From: Leucothrix mucor
GTDB taxonomy: Bacteria; Pseudomonadota; Gammaproteobacteria; Thiotrichales; Thiotrichaceae
Assembly: GCA_011322515.1 (NCBI GenBank)
Contig: DRMS01000441.1
Coordinates: 1 to 11,023 of the forward strand
Direction: 5' to 3'
Length of the DNA: 11,023 bases
The position numbers were made by a program, and so were the translations under genes. A model generated the notes under the pieces. It was not told the origin of the DNA. It made no database searches and saw nothing but the letters and a program-made list of their open reading frames with translations. Shown here in pieces: positions 1-6,428 of the stretch (position 1 is the first letter of the stretch; each line of letters starts with the position of its first letter).

Positions 1-133
1 AACGCAGAATTTTTATTTCAGATTGGGTGAACTCATGAGGCGCATAGTCACTCTACGCAACGAATGAGATCATCCCAAGCTGGGATAAAAAGGCAAGTTA
101 GAAATCGGGAAGTTGTTTCGTGCCCGTTCCTTA
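1..133 (+). repeat. Palindromic repeat A, copy 1 (left end cut by window)
   Basis: This is a long imperfect inverted repeat of a family seen again at 6319-6428 (reversed), 9089-9253 and 10890-11023. The window begins inside it, so the outer left arm (about 35 bp, visible in the copies at 9089 and 10890) is missing. The apex is GGCGCATAGTCACTCTACGC; the flanking arms pair around it, for example CTCAT with ATGAG. The right end finishes in CGTTCCTTA, the complement of the TAAGGAACG left tip of other copies. It abuts the A-prime element that follows. No coding potential is seen. It is probably a non-autonomous mobile or REP-like intergenic repeat. Confidence 0.85.
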
Positions 134-294
134 GGAAGTTCCAAGTAATGAATTTACCAATATTGCGCTGATTTTTTGTTCCTGATTGGAGCATCTCAAG
201 AGGCGCATAGTTACTCTACGCAACGATTGAGATGATTCAAGCAGGAGCAAAAGGGCAAGTAAGGTGGGTAAAATCATTGCTTGGAACTTCCTTA
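131..294 (+). repeat. Palindromic repeat A-prime (second subfamily)
   Basis: This 164-bp element has the same apex as repeat A (GAGGCGCATAGT, then ACTCTACGCAACGA) and the same TAAGGAA-type tip, but different stem arms. The outer arms pair well: GGAAGTTCCAAG near 134 is the exact complement of CTTGGAACTTCC near 280. The inner arms CATCTCAA and TTGAGATG also pair. It ends 15 bp past the stop codon of the minus-strand lipoprotein gene, so its RNA could fold as a large hairpin at the 3' end of that transcript. A decayed relative lies at 1798-1911. Confidence 0.8.
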
Positions 295-314
295 ACTGCG
301 TAACATCAGTTATT
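293..314. repeat. 22-nt hairpin repeat, copy 1
   Basis: The 20-nt core TAACTGCGTAACATCAGTTA plus TT is repeated exactly at 10745-10766, and a degenerate version lies at 1892-1910. It has a 6-bp inverted repeat (TAACTG and CAGTTA) around an 8-nt loop. It overlaps the stop codon of the lipoprotein gene on the minus strand and directly follows the A-prime right end. Function unknown; it may be part of the A-prime repeat or a weak 3'-end hairpin. Confidence 0.6.
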
Positions 315-1425
315 TCATCACAATTCTTTCAGTTACATTCTCAAGCAATTTATACAATTCTTTTTTGTATTTTTCTTGTAATGCTTTTTTATTAACTAAA
401 TCAGGGTGACTAAAAAAGGCTTCAGTTGAAACTTCAAACATTCCATGATCAGAACAAGCTGCTAAATGATGCTCTGTTCTGCTAGAAGACTCATTGGTTT
501 TTGCGAAAATAGCATAGTTATTTAATGCTTTTTTGGGTAGGAAGCCCTGTTTTTTCTCAAGATTATCACATGTTTCTTTGCCTTTTACGGGTCTAAAATC
601 AATAACAAGGCTCAATAGATAGTTACCTTCCTTAGTAGAGCTTAACTTAAATTTACAGCCTCTACTCCCTCTTATTCTTGAGCTAACAAAGTCCTGCTTA
701 AATAAGCTTTTCAAAGCATCAGCTTGCCAGATTTTACAAACTTCAATTTTTCTTACACGTTTTTGTGTTTGGAGTTCTATTGTTGGCGCATTGGGAAGAA
801 GTGTTGCAACTTCATCAGCAGTGCGTCGTAAGCGGTCGATAGAGGTAGCGCTCATTGGGGTTTCGATAAGTACATATTTATCGCCCTGAAAAAACCCAAA
901 ACCTTCTAATACTGGATCATGGCGACCTGAATGCGAGTAAAGCAACGTTGCCTCTGTTCCTGGTCCATCTTGTGCTTTTAGCGAAAAGCGCTTGGGATTA
1001 TTAGTTACACGCTCTTTATGGGTAGAAGCATGCTCAGCAGGAGAAATTCTTACCGTCACACCTATCGACCACAGGCAATAAGTATTGGAAACTTCTTTTC
1101 GTTCTTTTGCTTCCTCTCCTGCTTTTACATAAGCTTTTGCATCAGTTGTACTAACGGCTGTTTTATCAGTTAAAAATGGGCAAGGACTCATCGGTGCATA
1201 TTGTGGAGGGCTTGTATCAAAAATATCATTAAGCCTAATTGGACTTGTATCAAGACTTGCAATATGTGAAGTTGGTTTGGAATTTTGCTTGATTATTTCG
1301 CTCGTGTTTTCTTGACTGATCTTATTATTATCAAGAGTTGTTTGATTAGAATCACCACAAGAAGCGAGTATAAGTAAAGCAGGTATAAGTAATATATAAC
1401 CCAAAATGGAAGATAATGTGTTCAT
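310..1425 (-). CDS. Hypothetical lipoprotein with two related halves
   Basis: A 371-residue protein of unknown function. The N-terminus is a lipoprotein signal peptide: hydrophobic residues 7-20, then a lipobox LASC with lipidation at Cys23; Gly24 at position +2 fits sorting to the outer membrane. A polar linker follows to about residue 75. The mature part looks like two related segments. The first (about 78-220) begins SPCPFLT and carries a second cysteine in YCLW; the second (about 228-365) begins EVCKIW and carries GCKFKL. This Cys...Cys-x-W/F spacing resembles small lipoprotein domains such as DUF3558, but that link is only a visual impression. The start at 1425 is supported by AAGGA eight bases upstream. 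The gene stands alone; a palindromic repeat lies just past its stop, inside which no T-run terminator was seen. Confidence 0.8.
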   Translation of the reverse strand: MNTLSSILGYILLIPALLILASCGDSNQTTLDNNKISQENTSEIIKQNSKPTSHIASLDTSPIRLNDIFDTSPPQYAPMSPCPFLTDKTAVSTTDAKAYVKAGEEAKERKEVSNTYCLWSIGVTVRISPAEHASTHKERVTNNPKRFSLKAQDGPGTEATLLYSHSGRHDPVLEGFGFFQGDKYVLIETPMSATSIDRLRRTADEVATLLPNAPTIELQTQKRVRKIEVCKIWQADALKSLFKQDFVSSRIRGSRGCKFKLSSTKEGNYLLSLVIDFRPVKGKETCDNLEKKQGFLPKKALNNYAIFAKTNESSSRTEHHLAACSDHGMFEVSTEAFFSHPDLVNKKALQEKYKKELYKLLENVTERIVMK

Positions 1426-1599
1426 AGTAAAGTTTCCTTATTGTATTTTATTATTAGAATATATTGCTAGAAAAAAACTGTGATTTATTACACATTATTG
1501 AAAATAAATATAGTCTGTTTAATTCGTGCTATAGAGTATCGCATAATAGCGCGGATAAATGAGGCTATCAACAATTTGCGCTAACCTGACTTGTTATAT
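1426..1599. other. Intergenic, AT-rich upstream region of the lipoprotein gene
   Basis: This AT-rich stretch lies upstream of the minus-strand lipoprotein gene and should hold its promoter. A TATATT-type -10 candidate can be read on the minus strand, but no convincing -35 partner at 16-18 bp was found, so no promoter is called. No open reading frame is supported. Confidence 0.5.
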
Positions 1600-1784
1600 A
1601 TTTTTATGGCTACCAACTTAAGGCGGGACAAGTAAAGTCGTAGCAAACAACCCGTACCCTTCGACACGCTCAGGGAACTAGCCCTTCGGTAGACTCAGGG
1701 CACCGCTTCCTGAGGGTGTCGAAGGGTGCGGGTGACTAGGCAGAAACATGAACTGTCCCGCCTGAAACTGGTAGCCATTTTTAT
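1600..1784. mobile_element. MITE-like element B1 with 8-bp target duplication
   Basis: The element proper is 1608-1776 (169 bp). It is bounded by terminal inverted repeats: GGCTACCAACTTAAGGCGGG on the left, and on the right the complement of GGCTACCAGTTTCAGGCGGG. It is flanked by a perfect 8-bp direct repeat ATTTTTAT at 1600-1607 and 1777-1784, which is the mark of a transposition event. The interior is a hairpin built on the motif CCCTTCGACACGCTCAGGG (1657-1675) with its complement at 1709-1726, and an extra degenerate unit (1682-1700) between them. It has no coding capacity, so it must be moved in trans. The 8-bp AT-rich duplication is compatible with IS1595-type transposases among others. 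A second copy is at 6175-6318. Confidence 0.85.
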
Positions 1785-1797
1785 TATTCAGCCTATT

Positions 1798-1911
1798 TGT
1801 GCGTATTTTTTGTTCCTGATAGGGCTCAAGTAGGGGCAAAAGAGCAGGCAAGATGTTCAGGGGAGTAACCTTGGTTTTTTACATAAAAAAAGTAACGGCG
1901 TAATATCAGGA
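1798..1911 (+). repeat. Decayed A-prime repeat lacking the apex
   Basis: The stretch TTTTTTGTTCCTGAT matches the A-prime element at 168-183, and the following GGCAAAAG...GGCAAG matches its right arm near 246-260. The central ~45 nt with the GGCGCATAG apex is absent. The end, GTAACGGCGTAATATCAGG (1892-1910), resembles the 22-nt repeat that follows A-prime at 293. It is best read as an internally deleted, diverged copy. It lies between the MITE B1 and the dikinase gene stop. Confidence 0.5.
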
Positions 1912-1940
1912 AGCAACAATAAATATTCGGCTACCATGAT

Positions 1941-3620
1941 CTATTTAGGGCGTGATTGAGATAAAACGCCTGAGAGTGATAGTGTTACCCAGTCCCCCTG
2001 TTGAAATGCATTGTTATCTTCCTGCTTACCCACAAAATAAGGAATACCAGACTCACGCGCGACAATAGCCGAATGCGATAAATGACCGCCTTGTTGAACG
2101 ATAATACCGTTTAGTGTGGGAATACTTTGCACCCACTGATTATCAAAATAAGGCGCAATCAATATTGAACCTGTGGGGATTTTTTGTTGAAAACGGCTAG
2201 GATTTTCTATAAAAAACAGCTTTCCTGATATTTTCTTTTTTGCACCAATTGATTGCAGTGTACTCGTACTTTCTCCTGCTCCCAGCAAACTATAATCATA
2301 TAAAGCTCCTGTTGTAGCTTCTTGTTCTTGTGCTTTAGAAACTACTTTATTACATTGATAATCTTGCCAAGAGAGTAAATTGTTTTCGGGTATTGGTGCG
2401 AGTTGTTGCTTGAGCTTTTCTAGTTCAAAAAAGAATAATGTTTTAAGCTGTTGATTGAATGCTCCCCATGAGGAGCTAGATGGATCAGTGATAGGTTTAG
2501 ATACATTCTGTTGCCAAGATAATTCATAAGCATGAGCTGTATTTTCTGCTCTTCCCTGTCCATTGCTTAGAGTATTCGCGACCATCCAGTACTGAAAATA
2601 TTGTGATAATTTGGAGTATGAAAAATGGCTGTCGAGTGTAAGTGTAGCGAATAGCTGTTTGATTTTTTGTTGCCACTGCGGTGTTTTAAAGCTTTTCCAG
2701 AATCCACCAAAGCGTGTGGGTGAGTAAAATGCTTTCTCTAATCGTGGTTCAACTAAAATACAGCCATCAGGTAAGCGGGTCATAAAATCAATGTGTTTAG
2801 CTTGGTAGCCTAGTGATTGTAAACTCGCTTTTGCATCTTCATAAAGTTGTTCTAACAAGCTAAAAGATAGCGGAGAGAGTTTACCTAAACTTTCTGATAA
2901 GGCGGTGTATTGCCAATCACCTTCTGGTAATTTTATTTGCTGTTGCAACTCAGGTGTAGCATTGAGCACTGCACCGACTAAATGTGTTTGAGGGCGTACT
3001 TGTAGCAATATAAGCGTCTGTTTTTTCTCGCTATAAACCCATTCGCTATCAATGGGGAAATCAAAAACACCTTGCAATTGTTGTGTTAATAAGCGCAAGG
3101 GAGGTTCTAAAAATTTTACTTTTTCAGCTAGTGCTAAGGGAGATTGGATATTTTCTTTTAGACTGATGACTGCGGGGCTGGTTTTGCCCTCTACAGCATC
3201 TTGTACGCTATGCGTAGAGTATTCAATAAAGCAATAGTTAGCAAAAAAACTCCACGGACTAAACAGAACACCGCCAATATTGTGTTCAATATATTCTTGC
3301 AACATCAGCTGCGGCACTTCATTTATATGAAGTTGTTTTAAGCGTTGATGATTTTCTTTTTTTGCCTGCAAAATAGTGGCGATGATTGCATCGGCACTAA
3401 TGGCTAAAGAACTCCAAAAATGTCCCGCATAGGATTGTTGATGCGTGTCCTCTGCACTTTGTATACTACGGACTATAAAGCGACTTTCCTCATCACAATC
3501 AGCAATAAAATGTTGAATATTATCATCATTAATATCCTCTAATAATAATGTTTTAGGTGTGATAATTCCCGCTTTCTCTGCTTGAGCTAAGTAGGCATAT
3601 TTTTTAGATAAGTGCGTCAT
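1941..3620 (-). CDS. Compact PEP-synthase/Rph-like dikinase (ATP-grasp plus phosphohistidine domain)
   Basis: This 559-residue soluble protein resembles dikinases that pass phosphate from ATP through a histidine to a substrate (PEP synthase, PPDK, rifampicin phosphotransferase). The N-terminal part (about 1-215) is an abbreviated PPDK_N/ATP-grasp module: KAGIITPKTL near the start, VRSIQSAED with a following SYAGHF, QEYIEHNIGGVLFSP, and WVYSEKKQTLILLQVRPQ, each matching a family landmark. Residues about 220-450 are an unassigned middle region, containing GKLSPLSFSLLEQLY as in Rph-like enzymes, and may bind the substrate. The C-terminal swivelling domain has GGHLSHSAIVARESGIP with the predicted phosphorylated His516 present. 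It lacks the PEP/pyruvate TIM barrel and is much shorter than Rph (about 870 residues). The start lies 11 nt after the rhodanese stop with a weak Shine-Dalgarno, suggesting translational coupling. The substrate is unknown. Confidence 0.85.
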   Translation of the reverse strand: MTHLSKKYAYLAQAEKAGIITPKTLLLEDINDDNIQHFIADCDEESRFIVRSIQSAEDTHQQSYAGHFWSSLAISADAIIATILQAKKENHQRLKQLHINEVPQLMLQEYIEHNIGGVLFSPWSFFANYCFIEYSTHSVQDAVEGKTSPAVISLKENIQSPLALAEKVKFLEPPLRLLTQQLQGVFDFPIDSEWVYSEKKQTLILLQVRPQTHLVGAVLNATPELQQQIKLPEGDWQYTALSESLGKLSPLSFSLLEQLYEDAKASLQSLGYQAKHIDFMTRLPDGCILVEPRLEKAFYSPTRFGGFWKSFKTPQWQQKIKQLFATLTLDSHFSYSKLSQYFQYWMVANTLSNGQGRAENTAHAYELSWQQNVSKPITDPSSSSWGAFNQQLKTLFFFELEKLKQQLAPIPENNLLSWQDYQCNKVVSKAQEQEATTGALYDYSLLGAGESTSTLQSIGAKKKISGKLFFIENPSRFQQKIPTGSILIAPYFDNQWVQSIPTLNGIIVQQGGHLSHSAIVARESGIPYFVGKQEDNNAFQQGDWVTLSLSGVLSQSRPK

Positions 3621-3631
3621 AGTGCATCACG

Positions 3632-4792
3632 TTATTCGATGATAGGAGGCATAACAAATTGCCCCGTTTGATCATACACACCCGCAACCTTACCGCCTGC
3701 TTGTTCAATCAAATAGCCAAAATTTGAGACATGAAAACACCCGCCATAGGTTTTACACACAATCAATATAGGCGTAGTTTTAGATTGTTCAATGGCTTTA
3801 TTAATGTCTTTACTACTAGCAATTTCAAAGGGTAAATGAATTAAGTCAGGAATATCTTGGATAACATGATCATCGGCATCAATTTCTATTTTTAACAACC
3901 CTTTGCTTTCATAAGCTTTTTTATCGGAAAAAACAGGATAGCTTGAAGCACTTAATGAATAGTCTTCTTGACCCTTTACAGGCAGTTTTTGTTGACTCCA
4001 TGCTGCTAATCCGCCCTGTAAAAAAGCGACATTCTCATAACCTAATTGACGCAATAAATTAGCTGCAATATAGCCCCGTAAACCTGAGTGACAAAGCACA
4101 AGAATAAGCTTGTCTTTGGGTAGTAGCTGGCTAATTTTATCTGGCAAAGTGCTATGGATTAAATCACCATAATGAACCTCTGATTGGTGGTTGATGGAGA
4201 ATTTTTTACGCTCGTAAGCAGCGCGCACATCCAGTAAAAATAATTTTTCAGGTGATTTTTTCAGGTGCTGGTTTAAAGCCTGCGGTGTAAATGAAGGAAT
4301 GGTTTTCATGGTGAAAGCGGGAAGCTTCTTTTGCTTGCGTATCGCTATCATTTCACTTTGCATTTCTTTATATGTCTTTAACTTCCATACTCGTGTTTGT
4401 TCATCAGGCTCGCGCGCAATAACCGCCTCAATACTCAATCTCTCGCCTTGGATTAAGGTGTTTTTCTCAGAGACTTTATTTTGAGTCAATGTAGGAATAT
4501 CTGAAAGGCTTGTCGTCGTTACAGGAGCAGCTTTAGCAGTCTGTTTATTTAGAAAAAAATAAGCTCCCGAACTTGCTAGAGCAATAACTAGAAAACCTAA
4601 AAGTGGCATTTTCCACGCTGATAAATATTGACGTAGGGAGTAATAAAAACCAACCAGAAAAACAGAAACAACACCCAGTAATTGCAAGGTAGACTGCCAT
4701 ATTGAGATTAAAGCATCAGGTGGTGGAATGGCATGGGCGATGGGGCTGATAAGGCTAATACAGATAATAAATAACGTTTTTTTTAATCCCAT
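3632..4792 (-). CDS. Membrane-anchored periplasmic rhodanese-domain protein
   Basis: A 386-residue protein. Residues 1-21 look like a cleavable signal peptide (ending AHA), followed by two membrane segments (about 34-52 and 63-81) joined by a basic loop (SLRQYLSAWK). By the positive-inside rule this puts the large C-terminal part in the periplasm. A linker (85-165) precedes a rhodanese domain at about 178-272: LFLLDVRAAYE, the active-site loop LCHSGLRG with Cys234, and LQGGLAAW. A second, degenerate rhodanese-like segment (about 298-380) has IVCKTYGGC (Cys346, Cys352), which departs from the usual CxxGxR loop. Rhodaneses transfer or bind sulfane sulfur; the physiological donor is unknown. The start is supported by AGGTGA just upstream of the ATG. 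It is the first gene of an operon with the dikinase-like gene. Confidence 0.85.
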   Translation of the reverse strand: MGLKKTLFIICISLISPIAHAIPPPDALISIWQSTLQLLGVVSVFLVGFYYSLRQYLSAWKMPLLGFLVIALASSGAYFFLNKQTAKAAPVTTTSLSDIPTLTQNKVSEKNTLIQGERLSIEAVIAREPDEQTRVWKLKTYKEMQSEMIAIRKQKKLPAFTMKTIPSFTPQALNQHLKKSPEKLFLLDVRAAYERKKFSINHQSEVHYGDLIHSTLPDKISQLLPKDKLILVLCHSGLRGYIAANLLRQLGYENVAFLQGGLAAWSQQKLPVKGQEDYSLSASSYPVFSDKKAYESKGLLKIEIDADDHVIQDIPDLIHLPFEIASSKDINKAIEQSKTTPILIVCKTYGGCFHVSNFGYLIEQAGGKVAGVYDQTGQFVMPPIIE

Positions 4793-4989
4793 AAGGTCAC
4801 CTTTTTAATTTATAAACAGCCTTGACGTGGTAAAGACTACGCTGTTATTGGACGACTATTTTATCACAAGGTTTCAGGCTACTTTATCCTTTGGTGTCGT
4901 CTTTTTTAAGCGAGTAGCTTATAAACTTAGATGAGGATGCTTTAAATGATCCCGTAACATACAGCACTCCTGAAACCACATAATGAGAT
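4793..4989. other. Intergenic region with a split inverted repeat
   Basis: This region lies between two minus-strand genes and should carry the promoter of the rhodanese operon; TGATAAAAT (minus strand, 4858-4866) could be an extended -10, without a good -35. A 9-bp inverted repeat, GGTTTCAGG at 4870-4878 and CCTGAAACC at 4969-4977, is separated by 90 bp. No T-run terminator for the upstream gene was seen. Confidence 0.4.
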
Positions 4990-6048
4990 TTAACGAGCAA
5001 CCCAGTGGTAACCATCAAAATAGCGTACTTGTGGTATTTGATGAAATAACGACTGTTTTGGATATTTTTTCCCAAGATCTTTTAATACTTTTAATGCTTT
5101 GTTTTTATTCGGATAGCGACCAAATACAACATGTGTTAAAGGTTCAGATATATAATCACGATCATTTTCAAATTCAATAACCTCATCCCCTTCTTTTTTA
5201 AGAATAGCGATAGTCTTTTTTATTCCCTTGTGATTTCTTTCTTTAAGCGCGATTAATTGCAGGGAGTAAAATGGCTTAAAGTTATTATAATATTTTATTT
5301 TCTTCGTTATGATAACTTTTTCTTTGTGTCTTTCTTTGGTGGTTATTTTTTTAGTAATAGTTTTCATCCACTTTGGTTTTCCAATTGTATTACATTTTTT
5401 TACTGTCTGCTTATATTTTTCTATGCGAAAAATAGGTGATTTTCCTTTTTTTACAAATAATTCCCCTATTTCATTGGCATACTCTTGAGTAGGAAAACAC
5501 CCCATATCATAGTTTATTGTAAAATTGTAAGCCGAATAAATAGGGTGGTAATTATAATGACTCACATCAATTACATCTATTGATGTTGTCAATACACCAC
5601 CAAGATCATTGATGGTGGAACTAACAATAATATCATCCTTGCCATCCTCATTAACATCAGAAATTTTTTTAACGAGGAGGCTGTAACTATCAATAAGTTT
5701 TATTAATTTTGTATTGTCAAAAAAAGCAAAGCCCCTATAATATTCATGGCTTGGACCATTATCGCATACCGTATAATTCATAATATACTGATCTTCTTTT
5801 GAATCGTTAAAATTTCCTTTTACTGTATCATTATAGAAAAAACCACAAGATGTCTTATTTCCATAGGTTTCGTTAATATAAAAAGCTACTTTTTTTTTCA
5901 TAATATCTAATTTATATTTTTTTATTCTAGCATCATTATTACGATAATAATCGTTACTCTTATAAAGAAGAACATTGTTTCCTGTTGACTTTAATTGCGC
6001 TGGAAAAGTCACAACAAGACAAGCGATAATCATCATATTAATTTTCAT
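4990..6048 (-). CDS. Secreted protein with calcium-loop motif and SPOR-like C-terminus
   Basis: A 352-residue protein, if translated from the ATG at 6048. That start has GGA seven bases upstream and gives a normal signal peptide (about residues 1-21, ending near AQLKS); a TTG at 6075 and an ATG at 6054 are in frame but less well placed. The mature protein is lysine-, tyrosine- and asparagine-rich. Residues 131-139 (DVNEDGKDD) form an EF-hand/FG-GAP-like calcium-binding loop followed by a beta-strand (IIVSS), as in VCBS/FG-GAP proteins. The region 210-255 is strongly basic. Residues about 258-341 resemble a SPOR domain (FYSLQLIAL..., THVVFGRYPNKNKALKVL, IPQVR), a fold that binds peptidoglycan stripped of stem peptides at division sites. 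The SPOR call is by eye and moderately sure; the overall function is unknown. Confidence 0.75.
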   Translation of the reverse strand: MKINMMIIACLVVTFPAQLKSTGNNVLLYKSNDYYRNNDARIKKYKLDIMKKKVAFYINETYGNKTSCGFFYNDTVKGNFNDSKEDQYIMNYTVCDNGPSHEYYRGFAFFDNTKLIKLIDSYSLLVKKISDVNEDGKDDIIVSSTINDLGGVLTTSIDVIDVSHYNYHPIYSAYNFTINYDMGCFPTQEYANEIGELFVKKGKSPIFRIEKYKQTVKKCNTIGKPKWMKTITKKITTKERHKEKVIITKKIKYYNNFKPFYSLQLIALKERNHKGIKKTIAILKKEGDEVIEFENDRDYISEPLTHVVFGRYPNKNKALKVLKDLGKKYPKQSLFHQIPQVRYFDGYHWVAR

Positions 6049-6119
6049 TTTCATTTCCAATAAGTTGAAAATCAAAGGGGTAGCTTAAATCTGATCTTCT
6101 TTTTAAAGCTTAATAGGCT

Positions 6120-6148
6120 GTAATAAATCAGGAATCAGAATGTGTAAA
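6120..6148 (-). promoter_or_regulatory. Candidate sigma70 promoter of the SPOR-like gene
   Basis: On the minus strand TTTACA (6148-6143) and TATTAC (6125-6120) are spaced by 17 bp, about 70 nt upstream of the ATG at 6048. The -35 matches consensus at 5 of 6 positions and the -10 at 4 of 6. This is a sequence match only. Confidence 0.4.
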
Positions 6149-6174
6149 ATAGTAGAGTTGAGCATAGGGAATGC

Positions 6175-6318
6175 GGCTACCAGTTTAAGGGGGGGCAGTT
6201 ACTGTTTTTGCTAGTCACCCGTACCCTTCGACAAGCTCAGGAAGCTAGTTCCCTGAGCTTGTCGAAGGGTGCGGGTTATTTGCCATGACGTTACTTGTCC
6301 CGCCTTAAGTTGGTAGCC
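6175..6318. mobile_element. MITE-like element B2 (no target duplication)
   Basis: This 144-bp copy of the B element has ends GGCTACCAGTTTAAGG on the left and the complement of GGCTACCAACTTAAGGCGGG on the right. The interior (6217-6276) is a nearly perfect hairpin built from CCCTTCGACAAGCTCAGG and its complement, extended by ACCCGTA/TGCGGGT. Unlike the copy at 1608-1776, the flanks (GGGAATGC and GATTATCT) do not match, so the insertion junction has been rearranged. The right end directly abuts a truncated A repeat. Confidence 0.8.
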
Positions 6319-6428
6319 GATTATCTCATTCGTTGTGTAGAGTGGCTATGCGCCTTATGAGTTCATCCCATCTGAAATAAAAATTCTGCGTTAGAACTTC
6401 GAGACGTTATGCCGTGCTCGTTCCTTAG
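6319..6428 (-). repeat. Palindromic repeat A, copy 3, reversed and truncated
   Basis: Read on the minus strand this starts with CTAAGGAACGAGCACGG, continues through GCAGAATTTTTATTTCAGAT and the apex GGCGCATAGCCACTCTACAC, and stops at GAGATAATC where the MITE B2 begins. About 55 bp of the other arm is absent and is not found on the far side of the MITE. Confidence 0.8.

Noticed and set aside
1..294. Direct-repeat array resembling CRISPR, or integron attC sites
   Set aside because: There are only two abutting palindromes without regular spacers, and no attC core (GTTRRRY) arrangement or integrase gene was seen.
1929..1936. A lone GGCTACCA resembling a B-element end
   Set aside because: Only eight bases match, no GGCGGGACA follows, and there is no partner end; chance is sufficient.
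4884..5075. A 63-codon minus-strand frame overlapping the 3' end of the SPOR-like gene
   Set aside because: It overlaps a better-supported gene in another frame, has no clear ribosome-binding site and no recognisable features.
6049..6075. Upstream TTG (6075) or ATG (6054) as the start of the SPOR-like gene
   Set aside because: Both add residues before a normal signal peptide; the ATG at 6048 has the best-spaced GGA and gives a compact basic N-terminus.
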